Shown: positions 23,739 through 32,631 of the stretch, one piece after another
How the letters are laid out: every line of letters starts with the position of its first letter
Numbering within the stretch: the first letter of the stretch is position 1
NCBI RefSeq assembly: GCF_049896245.1
Contig: NZ_JAFCTX010000024.1
Location: 9,497-73,496 of the forward strand
Length of the DNA: 64,000 nt
Reading direction: 5' to 3'
From: Cypionkella sp049896245
GTDB lineage: Bacteria; Pseudomonadota; Alphaproteobacteria; Rhodobacterales; Rhodobacteraceae
The notes under the pieces: model-generated
Told to the model about the DNA's origin: nothing
The model's database searches: none
The model's input: only the letters and a program-made list of their open reading frames with translations
Translations under genes and position numbers: made by a program

Positions 23739-25013
23739 TCAGCGCGGTTTGCCGCCGATCCATGTCGCGCGGATGGCGCGGTCATCGCCCAGCATGATGG
23801 TGGGGAAGATCACTTGCCAGATGTCGGCGGCGCGGCGGGTGGCTTGTGCGATGGCGGGGGTGGATTGCAGGTTTAGGATGGTCAGGTCAGCCTCCATGCC
23901 CGGCGCGATATTGCCGATCTGGTGTTCGGCATGCAGGGCGCGGGCCGAGCCTACGGTGGCAAGCCACCACAACTGACTTGGGTGCAGCGCCTCACCGCGC
24001 AGCTGCGCGACCTCATAGGCGGCGGCCATGGTGCGCAGCATGGAGAAACTTGAGCCGCCACCGGTGTCGGTGGCGAGGCCGACGCGCAGGTGCTTCGCAA
24101 GGCTCATGTCGAACAGGCCGGAACCAATGAAGGTGTTCGAGGTCGGGCAGTGGACAAGCGAGGCTCCGGCTTCGATCAGGCGGTCTTTCTCGCGTTGCGT
24201 CAGGTGGATGGCGTGGCCGTAGACGGCACCGCTCCGCAACAGACCTTGGGTCTCATAGGTGTCGAGGTAGTCGCGGGACTGTGGGAACAGCTCTTTCACC
24301 CAGGCAATCTCATCCACTTGCTCAGACAGGTGGGTTTGCATCAGGCAGCTGGGGTATTCGCGCCAAAGCTGGCCCATGGCGGCCAGTTGTTCGGGGGTGG
24401 AGGTGGGCGAGAAGCGCGGGGTTATGACGTAGGACAGACGATTGACCCCATGCCACTTTTGCAGCAGGCGTTTGCTGTCGTCATAGGCTGATTGCACGGT
24501 GTCGCGCAGACCTTCAGGCGCATTGCGGTCCATGCAGGTTTTGCCAGCGAAAGCGCGCAGACCGCGCGCTTGGGCGGCGGTGAAGAAAGCATCGACGCTT
24601 TCGGGGTGGATGGTGGCGTAGGTGCACATCGAGGTGGTGCCGTGCGCCAGCGCCAGATCAAGGTAGCGGCCCGCGACCTCATCGGCATAGGCGCGGTCGG
24701 CAAAGCGCATTTCCTCGGGGAAGGTGTAGCTGTTCAGCCAGTCGATCAGGCGTTTGCCCCAAGAGGCGACGATTGCGGTTTGCGGATAATGCACATGCGC
24801 GTCGATGAAGCCTGCCGAGATCAGGCATTGGCCGTAATCGGTGATCTTGGCCTGTGGATAGGTCGCGCGGATGTGGTCGGCGGGGCCGAGGGCTGCAATT
24901 TTGCCGTTTTCGATGGCGACCGCGCCGTGGGTCTCGTGCCGCGCGGCATCCGGACCGAGGGCGAAAGGATCACCTGCGAAAGACAACACTTGCCCCAGAA
25001 GAATGTCGGTCAT
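23739..25013 (-). CDS. guaD: Guanine deaminase
   Basis: This zinc amidohydrolase converts guanine to xanthine in purine catabolism. It is 424 residues. The metal-binding HVH is at 73-75 (FIDAHVHYPQTA), followed by PEEMRFADRAYADEVA, the HLSEQVDEIAWVKELFPQ segment with the third histidine, and ATDTGGGSSFSMLRTM with the catalytic/metal Asp. These match guanine deaminase rather than other amidohydrolases. A divergent mgtE lies upstream. Confidence 0.93.
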   Translation of the reverse strand: MTDILLGQVLSFAGDPFALGPDAARHETHGAVAIENGKIAALGPADHIRATYPQAKITDYGQCLISAGFIDAHVHYPQTAIVASWGKRLIDWLNSYTFPEEMRFADRAYADEVAGRYLDLALAHGTTSMCTYATIHPESVDAFFTAAQARGLRAFAGKTCMDRNAPEGLRDTVQSAYDDSKRLLQKWHGVNRLSYVITPRFSPTSTPEQLAAMGQLWREYPSCLMQTHLSEQVDEIAWVKELFPQSRDYLDTYETQGLLRSGAVYGHAIHLTQREKDRLIEAGASLVHCPTSNTFIGSGLFDMSLAKHLRVGLATDTGGGSSFSMLRTMAAAYEVAQLRGEALHPSQLWWLATVGSARALHAEHQIGNIAPGMEADLTILNLQSTPAIAQATRRAADIWQVIFPTIMLGDDRAIRATWIGGKPR

Positions 25014-25083
25014 TGCATACTCCGCTTGCCAAACCCGGTTATGGTATAGGCTTATGGCGTTTAGGTAAATTTCTGCATGCCCT

Positions 25084-25100
25084 CTGTTTCATTGAAACAG
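25084..25100. promoter_or_regulatory. Palindrome in guaD/mgtE divergent gap
   Basis: CTGTTTCA-T-TGAAACAG is a perfect 8+1+8 palindrome, 32 bp upstream of the mgtE start, and is a candidate operator. The binding protein is unknown. Confidence 0.4.
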
Positions 25101-25132
25101 CTTTCTGTAAGCAAGCGGCAAAGGAGTGCGTC

Positions 25133-26503
25133 ATGGCGGAAGATCTGGCACTGATGGACGAAGATGAGGTCCACGCCGACCGGGTGGAAGCGATCCTTGA
25201 TGCGGTTGAGGCAAAGGATGCTGCCCGCGTCACCGAATTGCTGGAGCCGTTGCACGCCGCCGACATCGCCGACTTGCTGGAGCAGATCGGTGGGGCGGAC
25301 CGCCGTGCCCTGCTGGCTTTGTGGTCGGGTGAGATTGACGGCGAGATTCTGTCCGAGATCGACGAATCGATTCGCGAGGAGGTGATCGAATCGCTTCCCG
25401 CTTCGGTGGTGGCCGAGGCGATGCGCGAGCTCGATACCGATGATGTGGTCGATATTCTGGAAGACCTCGATCTGCCGCAGCAGGGCTTGATCCTTGATGC
25501 TTTGGAGGATGCCGACCGGGTTGCGGTGCAGCAGGCGATGGGCTTCCCTGAGGAATCCGCAGGCCGCCTGATGCAGCGCGAAGTGGTGGTGGCGCCTGAG
25601 CATTGGACGGTGGGCGAGGCGATTGATTATCTGCGTGAGACGCCGCATCTGCCGGATCAGTTCTACCATGTTATTTTGACAGATCCCCGCATGAAACCAA
25701 CGGGCTATGTGACTTTGGGGCGATTGTTGTCTAGCAGGCGCGAGGTGCGGTTGAAGGATATTCTGGAGGATAGTTTCCGCACGGTTCCGGCGACGGAATC
25801 CGAGGCCGATGTGGCCTATATGTTCAACCAGTATCACCTGATTTCCACCCCAGTGGTCGATGCCACCGGGCGCTTGGTGGGGGTGATCACCATTGATGAT
25901 GCGATGAACGTGCTGGACGAGGAACACGAGCAGGACATGCTGCGTCTGGCCGGGGTGGGCGACGATTCGAGCCTGTCGGATGGGGTTTGGGCCACGGCGA
26001 AACAGCGGTTGCCGTGGCTGGTGGTGAACCTGTTTACCGCGTCGATTTCGGCGTTTGTGATCTCGCGGTTCGAGAGCACGATTGCCAGTTTGGTGACGTT
26101 GGCTGCGTTGATGCCGATTGTGGCCTCGACCGGTGGGATCGCCGGGACGCAATCTTTGGCGGTGGCGGTGCGGGCGCTGGCGACGCGCTCGCTGACCTCG
26201 GCCAACGCCAAGCGGGTGGTTTTGCGGGAATTGGTCGGCGGACTTTTGAACGGCTTGGCTTTAGCCTGCCTGCTGGGGCTGGCGGGGACTTTGATCTTTG
26301 GCGATTGGAAGCTGGGGCTGGTGTTGGGGGCGGCGATGATCACCAATCAACTGGTGGCGGCGATGGGCGGGGTGTTGGTGCCGCTTGGCCTGCACCGCTT
26401 GGATCTGGACCCGGCGCTGGCTTCGGGAACGTTCGTGACGACGTTGACCGATGTGCTGGGCTATCTGGCGTTTCTGGGGCTGGCGACGATGGTGCTGCTG
26501 TGA
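25133..26503 (+). CDS. mgtE: Magnesium transporter MgtE
   Basis: This is a Mg2+ channel/transporter of 456 residues. The layout is an MgtE N-terminal superhelical domain (about 25-135), two CBS domains (about 143-260) and five membrane helices (about 289-456). Visible motifs include LHAADIADLLEQ, the CBS segment HLISTPVVDATGRLVGVITI, PIVASTGGIAGTQSLAVAVR in the pore region and a terminal LTDVLGYLAFLGLATMVLL. ATG 25133 follows AAGGAG by 6 bp. Its stop overlaps the next start (TGATG). Confidence 0.95.
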   Translation: MAEDLALMDEDEVHADRVEAILDAVEAKDAARVTELLEPLHAADIADLLEQIGGADRRALLALWSGEIDGEILSEIDESIREEVIESLPASVVAEAMRELDTDDVVDILEDLDLPQQGLILDALEDADRVAVQQAMGFPEESAGRLMQREVVVAPEHWTVGEAIDYLRETPHLPDQFYHVILTDPRMKPTGYVTLGRLLSSRREVRLKDILEDSFRTVPATESEADVAYMFNQYHLISTPVVDATGRLVGVITIDDAMNVLDEEHEQDMLRLAGVGDDSSLSDGVWATAKQRLPWLVVNLFTASISAFVISRFESTIASLVTLAALMPIVASTGGIAGTQSLAVAVRALATRSLTSANAKRVVLRELVGGLLNGLALACLLGLAGTLIFGDWKLGLVLGAAMITNQLVAAMGGVLVPLGLHRLDLDPALASGTFVTTLTDVLGYLAFLGLATMVLL

Positions 26504-27039
26504 TGGATAAGGTGGCGGCTCGGAAGGCGGCGTTTGCGGCGCGGAAATTGGCGTTTGCAGCGGGGCAGGGGCAGGCGGCGGAGTTATTGGCCGATATGCT
26601 GGCGGAACATCGCGGGCGGGCTTTGGCGGGATATATGGCGATGCGGACCGAGGCGGACCCGATGGCTGCGATGTTGGCGCATCAGGGGCCGGTCTGCGTG
26701 CCGGTGATTGTGGCGCAAGGTGAGGCGTTGCGGTTTCGCGAATGGTCGCCCGGCTGCGCGATGGAAATGGGCGCGTTTGGGGCGTTCATCCCGAGTGAAG
26801 GCGCTTGGATTGAGCCAGAGGTGCTTATCGTGCCTTTGGTCGGGTTTGACGCGCGCGGGTTCCGACTGGGCTACGGCGGTGGATTTTATGACCGGACCTT
26901 GCAGGGATTGCGTTTGAAGCGGCCGACTTTGGCGGTGGGGTTTGGCTTTGCGGCACAGGAATTGGATCAGGTGCCGATTGATGAATTCGATCAGCGCTTG
27001 GATCTGATGGTGACGGAAGTGGGTGTGCGGCGGTTTTAG
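26503..27039 (+). CDS. 5-formyltetrahydrofolate cyclo-ligase
   Basis: This ATP-dependent enzyme converts 5-formyl-THF to 5,10-methenyl-THF. Its 178 residues carry the basic N terminus ARKAAFAARKLAF, the WSPGCAMEMGAFGAFIP substrate loop and the signature PLVGFDARGFRLGYGGGFYD. Its ATG overlaps the mgtE stop by one base, implying co-transcription. The link with folate one-carbon metabolism (gcv, metF elsewhere in the window) is metabolic only. Confidence 0.92.
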   Translation: MDKVAARKAAFAARKLAFAAGQGQAAELLADMLAEHRGRALAGYMAMRTEADPMAAMLAHQGPVCVPVIVAQGEALRFREWSPGCAMEMGAFGAFIPSEGAWIEPEVLIVPLVGFDARGFRLGYGGGFYDRTLQGLRLKRPTLAVGFGFAAQELDQVPIDEFDQRLDLMVTEVGVRRF

Positions 27040-27051
27040 CTGCGCTTGGGG

Positions 27052-27141
<90 letters not shown>

Positions 27142-27143
27142 GT

Positions 27144-27167
27144 GGAGTATTTTTGCCAATGTGAAAG
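27144..27167. repeat. GGAGTATTT element copy
   Basis: GGAGTATTTTTGCCAATGTG followed by AAAG matches the elements at 23197, 61162 and 63491, lacking the GCCTCCGGCGG head, which may be hidden in the homopolymer block. Confidence 0.55.
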
Positions 27168-27207
27168 CAAATTTTAATCAAATTGATCGGGTTTTTGAAT
27201 CAGCGAA

Positions 27208-27234
27208 GCCCTGATCGCGGATGGCGATCAGGGC
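27208..27234 (-). terminator. Terminator at the end of the tad cluster
   Basis: GCCCTGATCGC and GCGATCAGGGC arms with a 5-nt loop lie 32 bp beyond the stop of the AAA+ ATPase gene. On the minus strand it is followed by a T/A-rich stretch. Confidence 0.7.
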
Positions 27235-27266
27235 AGTTGATTTGAGGATTCGATCTGTCTGATCGG

Positions 27267-28592
27267 TTATTTCGCAATCGTCTCTTGGCGCACGAACATG
27301 TTGTCCCAGGCGCGGTCCATCAGCTCGGGGCTCATCTGGTAGGCGATGCCTTCGAAGTCGCAGACCGCGATCATCTGGTCGATCAGGAAGGTTGGCTGGT
27401 AGTTCGCGAAGTTGTTGGCGATGGTCGGGTATTTGCTTTTCAGCATGTAGATCAGCGTCGCCTCATCCAGCGGGACTTTCTTTTTCTTGGCGACCATGGC
27501 GAAGATTTTCAGGAACATTTCTTGGTTGGGGCCGTCAATCTTGATCTTGAAGAAGATCCGGCGCAGGGCCGCGCCGTCAAAAATCTCATTCGGGTGGAAG
27601 TTGGTCGAGAAGATCACCAGAGTGTCAAACGGGACGGTGAATTTCTCGCCTGACTGTAACGCCAAGATATCTCGGGATTCTTCCAGTGGCACGATCCAGC
27701 GGTTGACCAGTTTTTGCGGCGGTTCGGCTTGGCGACCAAGGTCGTCGACGATGAAAATGCCGCCCGAGGCTTTCAGCTGCAAGGGGGCTTGATAGGTGCG
27801 GGCGGTCGGGTTGTATTTCAGATCGAGCATGTCGAGGGTCAACTCACCCCCGGTGATCACCGAGGGGCGTTCGCAATAGACGTAGCGGTTGTCATAGCGG
27901 TTGCCGGTGCGGCGCAGGGCGTTGGGATCGTCAATAGATTCCTCGGCGGAGGAGTGCACGATTGGATCGAAAACGGTGATCACCTGACCGGAATATTCGA
28001 TCGCCCGCGGGATGTAGATCTTGTCGCCCAAAGCGGCGCGGATGCCGTTGGAGATCGAGGATTTACCGTTTCCGGGCGGGCCATACATCAGGATCGAGCG
28101 GCCTGAGGTCACGGCGGGGCCGAGGTTGGAGATCAGATCGGGCGGCAGGATCAGATGGCCCATGCCCTTCATCAACTCGGGGCGGGTGAGTTTAATGTCG
28201 CGCACCGATTGGCGCTTCATCTGGGCGGAATAGGCCGCGAGCGGCAGGGGGAGTGCGCCGTAATATTCGGATTGCGACAGCGCATCCAAAGCGCGGGCTT
28301 TGCCGGCGTCGGTCAGCTGGTAGCCCATCTCATTGCTGGTCGAGGTGGCGTTCAGGGTGCCTTTGGCTTCCAAAAGGCGTTGCTGCCGGGCGGCGTCGAC
28401 CAGTTCTTGGGTCAGGACGACGGGAAGGCAGATCGCGCGGGAGAGGTCTGATACCATGTCGAGGTTCATCCGAAACATGGTTTTCAACAGGATGTCGCGC
28501 ATCATCACCGAACTTAGGCCGGTTTCGGCCAAGGACTTTGGTTGCGGCGGGGCTTGCACGCCCATCGGCACTTGCATGTTCATCGGCGGCAC
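27267..28592 (-). CDS. AAA+ ATPase at the end of the tad cluster
   Basis: This is a 441-residue cytoplasmic AAA+ ATPase. Walker A is GPPGNGKSS at about 171-179, Walker B is GIFIVDDLGRQ, and sensor-1-like FSTNFHP follows. The N-terminal 150 residues (LPVVLTQELVDAARQQRLLE) show no known domain. It is the last gene of the pilus cluster, 54 bp after the prepilin peptidase gene. It is not one of the core Tad proteins, so its role in pilus function or gating is inferred from position only. Confidence 0.8.
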   Translation of the reverse strand: MPPMNMQVPMGVQAPPQPKSLAETGLSSVMMRDILLKTMFRMNLDMVSDLSRAICLPVVLTQELVDAARQQRLLEAKGTLNATSTSNEMGYQLTDAGKARALDALSQSEYYGALPLPLAAYSAQMKRQSVRDIKLTRPELMKGMGHLILPPDLISNLGPAVTSGRSILMYGPPGNGKSSISNGIRAALGDKIYIPRAIEYSGQVITVFDPIVHSSAEESIDDPNALRRTGNRYDNRYVYCERPSVITGGELTLDMLDLKYNPTARTYQAPLQLKASGGIFIVDDLGRQAEPPQKLVNRWIVPLEESRDILALQSGEKFTVPFDTLVIFSTNFHPNEIFDGAALRRIFFKIKIDGPNQEMFLKIFAMVAKKKKVPLDEATLIYMLKSKYPTIANNFANYQPTFLIDQMIAVCDFEGIAYQMSPELMDRAWDNMFVRQETIAK

Positions 28593-28646
28593 CTTTGCAT
28601 CGGTTGGGCGATTGTTGCACCCATTGGTTCAATGCCAAGGATTGAC

Positions 28647-29138
28647 CTAGAAAAGCGGCAAGAGTGCGGCCAAAAGATAGAAGATCAGTGTTCCTGACAG
28701 CGCCAGACCCATCGGGAAGTCTTTATGGGTCCAGCTTTGCCAATCTTGCGTCGCGGCGCGAAACGGTGGGATCAGACGGGCAAGGCGGTGGGCGGCAAAG
28801 GCCCCGAGCAGGCAGGCGGCGTAGAGGCCCAGCACGAAGCGGATGTCGGCATGGATGAAGATCGGGGCCATGGCGGCTGCGAATTTCGCATCACCTGCAC
28901 CCACTGCTCCGCCTGCGTTCAGGATAAAGCCCGCGACCAGCACACAAGCGGCCAAGGCCCAGCCCCAGAGCCAGAGTTTTAACGGCACCAGGATCAGGCC
29001 CAGCACCAGCCAGAGGATCAGCAGCGCCAATCCGGCTTTGTTGGGGATTTTCATGAATTTCATATCGCTCCACGACACCCAAATGACTACGGCGAAGCAG
29101 AACGGCAGGAAGATCAGGGCGGTGTAGGGAGAGATCAT
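28647..29138 (-). CDS. cpaA: Prepilin peptidase CpaA/TadV
   Basis: This membrane aspartyl protease of 163 residues processes Flp pre-pilins. The first catalytic Asp lies in WSDMKFMKIPN and the second in the GAGDAKF motif (GxGD family). About 5-6 hydrophobic helices are present. It lacks the cytoplasmic methylase domain of type IV PilD, as expected for TadV. It starts 2 bp after the preceding TPR gene ends. Confidence 0.92.
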   Translation of the reverse strand: MISPYTALIFLPFCFAVVIWVSWSDMKFMKIPNKAGLALLILWLVLGLILVPLKLWLWGWALAACVLVAGFILNAGGAVGAGDAKFAAAMAPIFIHADIRFVLGLYAACLLGAFAAHRLARLIPPFRAATQDWQSWTHKDFPMGLALSGTLIFYLLAALLPLF

Positions 29139-29139
29139 A

Positions 29140-29985
29140 TCAGGTGCTCAGCGCTTTGAGACTGCGCTCGGCGGCCTCGAAATAGGTTGGGGAGGTGTCT
29201 ACGGCTTGTTGCAAAAGTTCGCGACCTACCGAGGTGTCGCCTTGCTTCACCGCAGCGAGGCCGAGGGTGTAGTAAAGCTGGGCGCGCTCGGTCTGGGTCA
29301 TCTCGATCACCGGCATGTCATATTTGCGCTGACCGGCGCGGGCGAGGATCAGGTTGTTCTTGGCGGTGAACAGGCTGGGATCGTAGGTAAGGGCTTCGAG
29401 GAACAGCTTCTCGGCCCCGGCATTGTCGCCGCGCGTCAGCTTAGAGAAGCCCCAGTTGTTGTAGACGCCCGAGGGTTTGTTGGTGAGGCCCGCGGCGATG
29501 TCGTAAAAGCTGTCGGCTTTCTTCCAGTTTTTCTGGCTGTCGGCGACCATGGCTTCAAGCCGATAGCGCTCAAAGGTCTCAAAAGTCGGCGGGATGGTGT
29601 TCAGGGTGGCGGCGGTGGCGGCCCAGTCCGAGGTGCGCATTTGCGCGTCAGCCAGACCGACACGATCATCATTGGTGCCTTCGGGAGAGGCAACAATCGC
29701 GGTGTAGACGGAAATCGCCTGCGCGGGTTTGTTGGCGCGGATCAGCGATTTGGCCAAACCGCGTTTAAGATCAATGCGGTCGGGGTTTTCGGCGCTGGTT
29801 TTCTGAAAATAGGCGACGGCCTCATCCGGGTCGCCCACCGTCAGCATGATGTCGCTGAGGTTGCTCTCATCGACCACATTCACCGATTTCAGCGCGCGTT
29901 TCGAGGCGGCGTCTCGGGTGCCTTGGCAGCCCGCCAAAGCAGTGGCGCCAATCAGGCACAGCGTAAGCAACACAGGTTGGCGCAT
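29140..29985 (-). CDS. TPR lipoprotein of the tad cluster
   Basis: This 281-residue lipoprotein has a signal peptide ending in lipobox LAGC (cysteine at 20) and about five TPR-like helical repeats (for example PDRIDLKRGLAKSLIRANKP and AGLTNKPSGVYNNWGFSKLT). It is the second of two adjacent TPR lipoproteins, likely a TadD paralogue helping secretin assembly. Its reading frame stays open upstream through a 15-bp tandem repeat to the end of tadD. Confidence 0.82.
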   Translation of the reverse strand: MRQPVLLTLCLIGATALAGCQGTRDAASKRALKSVNVVDESNLSDIMLTVGDPDEAVAYFQKTSAENPDRIDLKRGLAKSLIRANKPAQAISVYTAIVASPEGTNDDRVGLADAQMRTSDWAATAATLNTIPPTFETFERYRLEAMVADSQKNWKKADSFYDIAAGLTNKPSGVYNNWGFSKLTRGDNAGAEKLFLEALTYDPSLFTAKNNLILARAGQRKYDMPVIEMTQTERAQLYYTLGLAAVKQGDTSVGRELLQQAVDTSPTYFEAAERSLKALST

Positions 29986-30005
29986 TTTGCGTCCTTTTTG
30001 GTCTA

Positions 30006-30065
30006 CTGCTCGGTCTTCAACGATGCGGGCTTCAAATTCTGGGTCTTCAAGTTCTGGGTCTTCAA
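30006..30065. repeat. Four 15-bp tandem repeats between the TPR genes
   Basis: Units at 30051-30065, 30036-30050, 30021-30035 and 30006-30020 each contain TTGAAG (minus strand); the first two differ by one base, the last two are diverged. The tadD stop codon is inside the first unit. In the frame of the downstream TPR gene the repeat reads EDPELEDPEFEARIVED with no stop. Confidence 0.75.
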
Positions 30066-30631
30066 AGTTGCGACAGCAAGACGTAAGAGCCTTGGCCGCG
30101 TCGCACCAGTTTCATCACGGGTTTTTCGTCCTGAACCGGATCATATACAGAGGCTTCGCTGCGCGCTATCGCGAGCTTTAGATTTTCGCGAATGGAGTCC
30201 GATTGGCCACTGTCCAAGGCAAAAGCTTGCTGAAACACCCGGCGGGCTTCGCCGGATTTGCCTTGCTCCATCAGCACGCAGCCGAGGTTGTTCAGGGCGG
30301 GGACGTTGCGCTCATCGGCTTCAATGGCGCGGCGCAGCACTTGTTCGGCTTGGCCCAAGCGGCCCATTTTCAGATCGGCAGAACCGATGGCCGAGAGCAC
30401 ATCGGCGTTCATCCCCTGCTCGGCTGCGGCACGCAGATAGGCTTTCATCGCCAGTTCATACTCGCCCGCTTCCATCAGGCGGTGGCCGACCAGCAGGCCA
30501 TCAACGCCCTGTTCGCGGCCATCGACACCGTAAGGCACGTTGCGGGGTTTGCCGGATGCGGACAGGCCGCCCGTGTGCTGACAGGCGGCCAAAGGGATGC
30601 AGATCAGGAAGGCAATCACCGCGCGCGTCAC
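30062..30631 (-). CDS. tadD: TadD TPR lipoprotein
   Basis: This 189-residue lipoprotein (signal MTRAVIAFLICIPLAAC, lipobox LAAC) has three or so TPR repeats (AAAEQGMNADVLSAIGSADL and NVPALNNLGCVLMEQGKSGE). TadD-type proteins act in outer-membrane assembly of the Tad secretin. It follows tadC by 35 bp. The stop falls inside a 15-bp tandem repeat, so the C terminus may be variable. Confidence 0.87.
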   Translation of the reverse strand: MTRAVIAFLICIPLAACQHTGGLSASGKPRNVPYGVDGREQGVDGLLVGHRLMEAGEYELAMKAYLRAAAEQGMNADVLSAIGSADLKMGRLGQAEQVLRRAIEADERNVPALNNLGCVLMEQGKSGEARRVFQQAFALDSGQSDSIRENLKLAIARSEASVYDPVQDEKPVMKLVRRGQGSYVLLSQL

Positions 30632-30666
30632 TCTGGCCCCATATGCTTGGGCCTAGCGCCCGTGGT

Positions 30667-31650
30667 TCAGCCGCCACCGAGGGTTTTCGAGATCCCGTAA
30701 ACCGATGGTCCGATCAAGATAATCAATAGCGGGGGCAGCGTGAACAGCATAGTGCCGAGGGTGAGTTTTGTCGGCAATTTGTTGGCCAATTCTTCCGCCC
30801 GCATGATGCGTTTGTCGCGCATCTCGGCAGAATACACCCGCAGGGCGTCTGACATCGAGGTGCCGAAGGTCGCCGATTGTACGAGGGTGGTGCAGAACGA
30901 GGAGATATCGGCGATGCCGACGCGTTCGGACATGTCTTTCAGCACCTTGACGCGCTCTTTGCCGGCCTTGACCTCTTGTGCCACGGTTTCAAATTCTTCT
31001 GCCAAGGCAGGGCAAGAGTTGCGGCTTTCTTTGGCGATGCGGTTAATGGATTGATCCAGCGACTGGCCCGCCTCGACACAGACCAGCATCAAATCGAGTG
31101 CATCGGGGAAGCCCGAGACGATTTCGGATTGGCGCTTTTGCACCCGGCTGTTGACCCAATACATCGGGAAGTAATAGCCCAAACCGCCCGGCAACAGGGT
31201 AGAGATGATCATGACTTGGGTGGACACCTCGGCCCCGTCATTGCCGGTGAAGGTATAGAGCATCCCCAAACCCAGCAGACCGACGCCCAAGGCGAGTTGC
31301 GCGAAGTGAAAGGTGCGGACGGCGTTTTTCTGTTTGTAGCCCGCGCGCACCATTTTGAGGCGCGAGGCGGTCATGGTCTGCTCGTCTTGCGGTTCCAGGA
31401 ACGAGGCGAATTTCTCTAGCCTGTCGGCTTTTTCGCTGTGGCGCAGGTTGGCACTTTTCTTGCCGGCACTGGCGTTTTCGATGTCTTTGCGCAGGGCCTT
31501 CAGTTTATCGAACGGCTCGGGCTTTTTTTGCAAAAGCATCGGCAGCACGGCGACGATCAGCGTCAGACCCAGCAGGCCAAGCGCCAGCAACGGCCCCAGA
31601 GGACCGAAGTTGTCAGTCAGTTGCGTGTTGATATTGTTTAGGAAATCCAT
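30667..31650 (-). CDS. tadC: Tad pilus inner-membrane platform protein TadC
   Basis: This 327-residue membrane protein has a T2SSF/GspF domain. An N-terminal membrane helix (LLALGLLGLTLIVAVLPMLL), a central pair and a C-terminal pair of helices frame the domain containing SGFPDALDLMLVCVEAGQSL and MLFTLPPLLIILIGP. With TadB it forms the inner-membrane platform driven by CpaF. It is 5 bp from tadB. Confidence 0.92.
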   Translation of the reverse strand: MDFLNNINTQLTDNFGPLGPLLALGLLGLTLIVAVLPMLLQKKPEPFDKLKALRKDIENASAGKKSANLRHSEKADRLEKFASFLEPQDEQTMTASRLKMVRAGYKQKNAVRTFHFAQLALGVGLLGLGMLYTFTGNDGAEVSTQVMIISTLLPGGLGYYFPMYWVNSRVQKRQSEIVSGFPDALDLMLVCVEAGQSLDQSINRIAKESRNSCPALAEEFETVAQEVKAGKERVKVLKDMSERVGIADISSFCTTLVQSATFGTSMSDALRVYSAEMRDKRIMRAEELANKLPTKLTLGTMLFTLPPLLIILIGPSVYGISKTLGGG

Positions 31651-31655
31651 GACGC

Positions 31656-32624
31656 TTAGACCTTAATGTTGACCATGATACGCATGAAGATGATGTTGAT
31701 GACAAGGAACACCGCGACGGCAAGGCAGGCCGGAATGAACACCGCCGATTTCGCGACATCATCGTAGTAGTCCGGTTTGATGATGTTGATCATCACGATC
31801 GCGCCGATTGGGAACATCGACAGGAACATGCCCGACCATTTCGCCTCACCGGTGATCGCCTTGACGCGGCGGAACAGTTTGAAGCGGGCGCGGATGACTT
31901 TCGATAGACCTTCGAGGATTTCGGCGAGGTTGCCGCCCGAGGTTTGCTGGATGGTGACGGCGACGGCGAGAAAGCGCAAATCCTGACTGTCCATCCGCTC
32001 GGCAAAGGCTTTCAGGCTGTCGGCGACGTTGCGACCGTAGGCGGCTTCGTCCGAGATCATGCCGAATTCGGTGCCCAACGGATCGGGGACTTCCTTTGCG
32101 ACGATGCCAATGGCGGAGGCAAACGGGTGGCCGACGCGCAAAGACCGCACCATAAGTTCCACTGCATCGGGCAGTTGTTCATCCATCAATGAGGTGCGCT
32201 TTTTGGCTTTGCCGTTGACCCAGAAATACACGCCGCCTACGCCCATGCCGACGGCGACCACCACGCGGATCGGCAAAGCGACCTGTGTGCCAAATGTCAG
32301 ACCGGTGAAGGCCACGCCAACCATGCCGATCATGATCATCACCAATTGCTGCGGGCTGAAAGCGATGTTGGCCTTCTGCGCCTTTTTGGCGAGGATCGAA
32401 TAGAGCGGGATGCCGCGCGAGTTGACGTGCTGCTCGGTTTCCTTGCGCAGCTGTTCTAGCACCTGTTCGCGGTTGTTGTTTTTCTCCAGCAGGGCAAGAC
32501 GGCGGCTCATCCGGTTGTTCAGGCTGATCGACTTGCCGAACACCACCAGATAAAGGCCGTTCACCATCACCACGACGGCAACGAAGATCAAAACATAGAT
32601 AAGCGGGGCGGCTGAAATGGTCAT
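31656..32624 (-). CDS. tadB: Tad pilus inner-membrane platform protein TadB
   Basis: This 322-residue T2SSF-domain protein is the partner of TadC. It has an N-terminal helix (LIYVLIFVAVVVMVNGLYLV), helices near 95-135, the domain segment QLPDAVELMVRSLRVGHPFA and QQTSGGNLAEILEGLS, and C-terminal helices. ATG 32624 has GAGGG 5 bp upstream and lies 7 bp after cpaF; a 43-codon upstream extension into cpaF is not credible. Confidence 0.93.
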   Translation of the reverse strand: MTISAAPLIYVLIFVAVVVMVNGLYLVVFGKSISLNNRMSRRLALLEKNNNREQVLEQLRKETEQHVNSRGIPLYSILAKKAQKANIAFSPQQLVMIMIGMVGVAFTGLTFGTQVALPIRVVVAVGMGVGGVYFWVNGKAKKRTSLMDEQLPDAVELMVRSLRVGHPFASAIGIVAKEVPDPLGTEFGMISDEAAYGRNVADSLKAFAERMDSQDLRFLAVAVTIQQTSGGNLAEILEGLSKVIRARFKLFRRVKAITGEAKWSGMFLSMFPIGAIVMINIIKPDYYDDVAKSAVFIPACLAVAVFLVINIIFMRIMVNIKV

Positions 32625-32631
32625 GATACCC

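Noticed and set aside
29986..30065. Possible CRISPR-like array (15-bp repeats)
   Set aside because: Repeats are short, directly adjacent with no spacers, and diverged; they are a simple tandem repeat.
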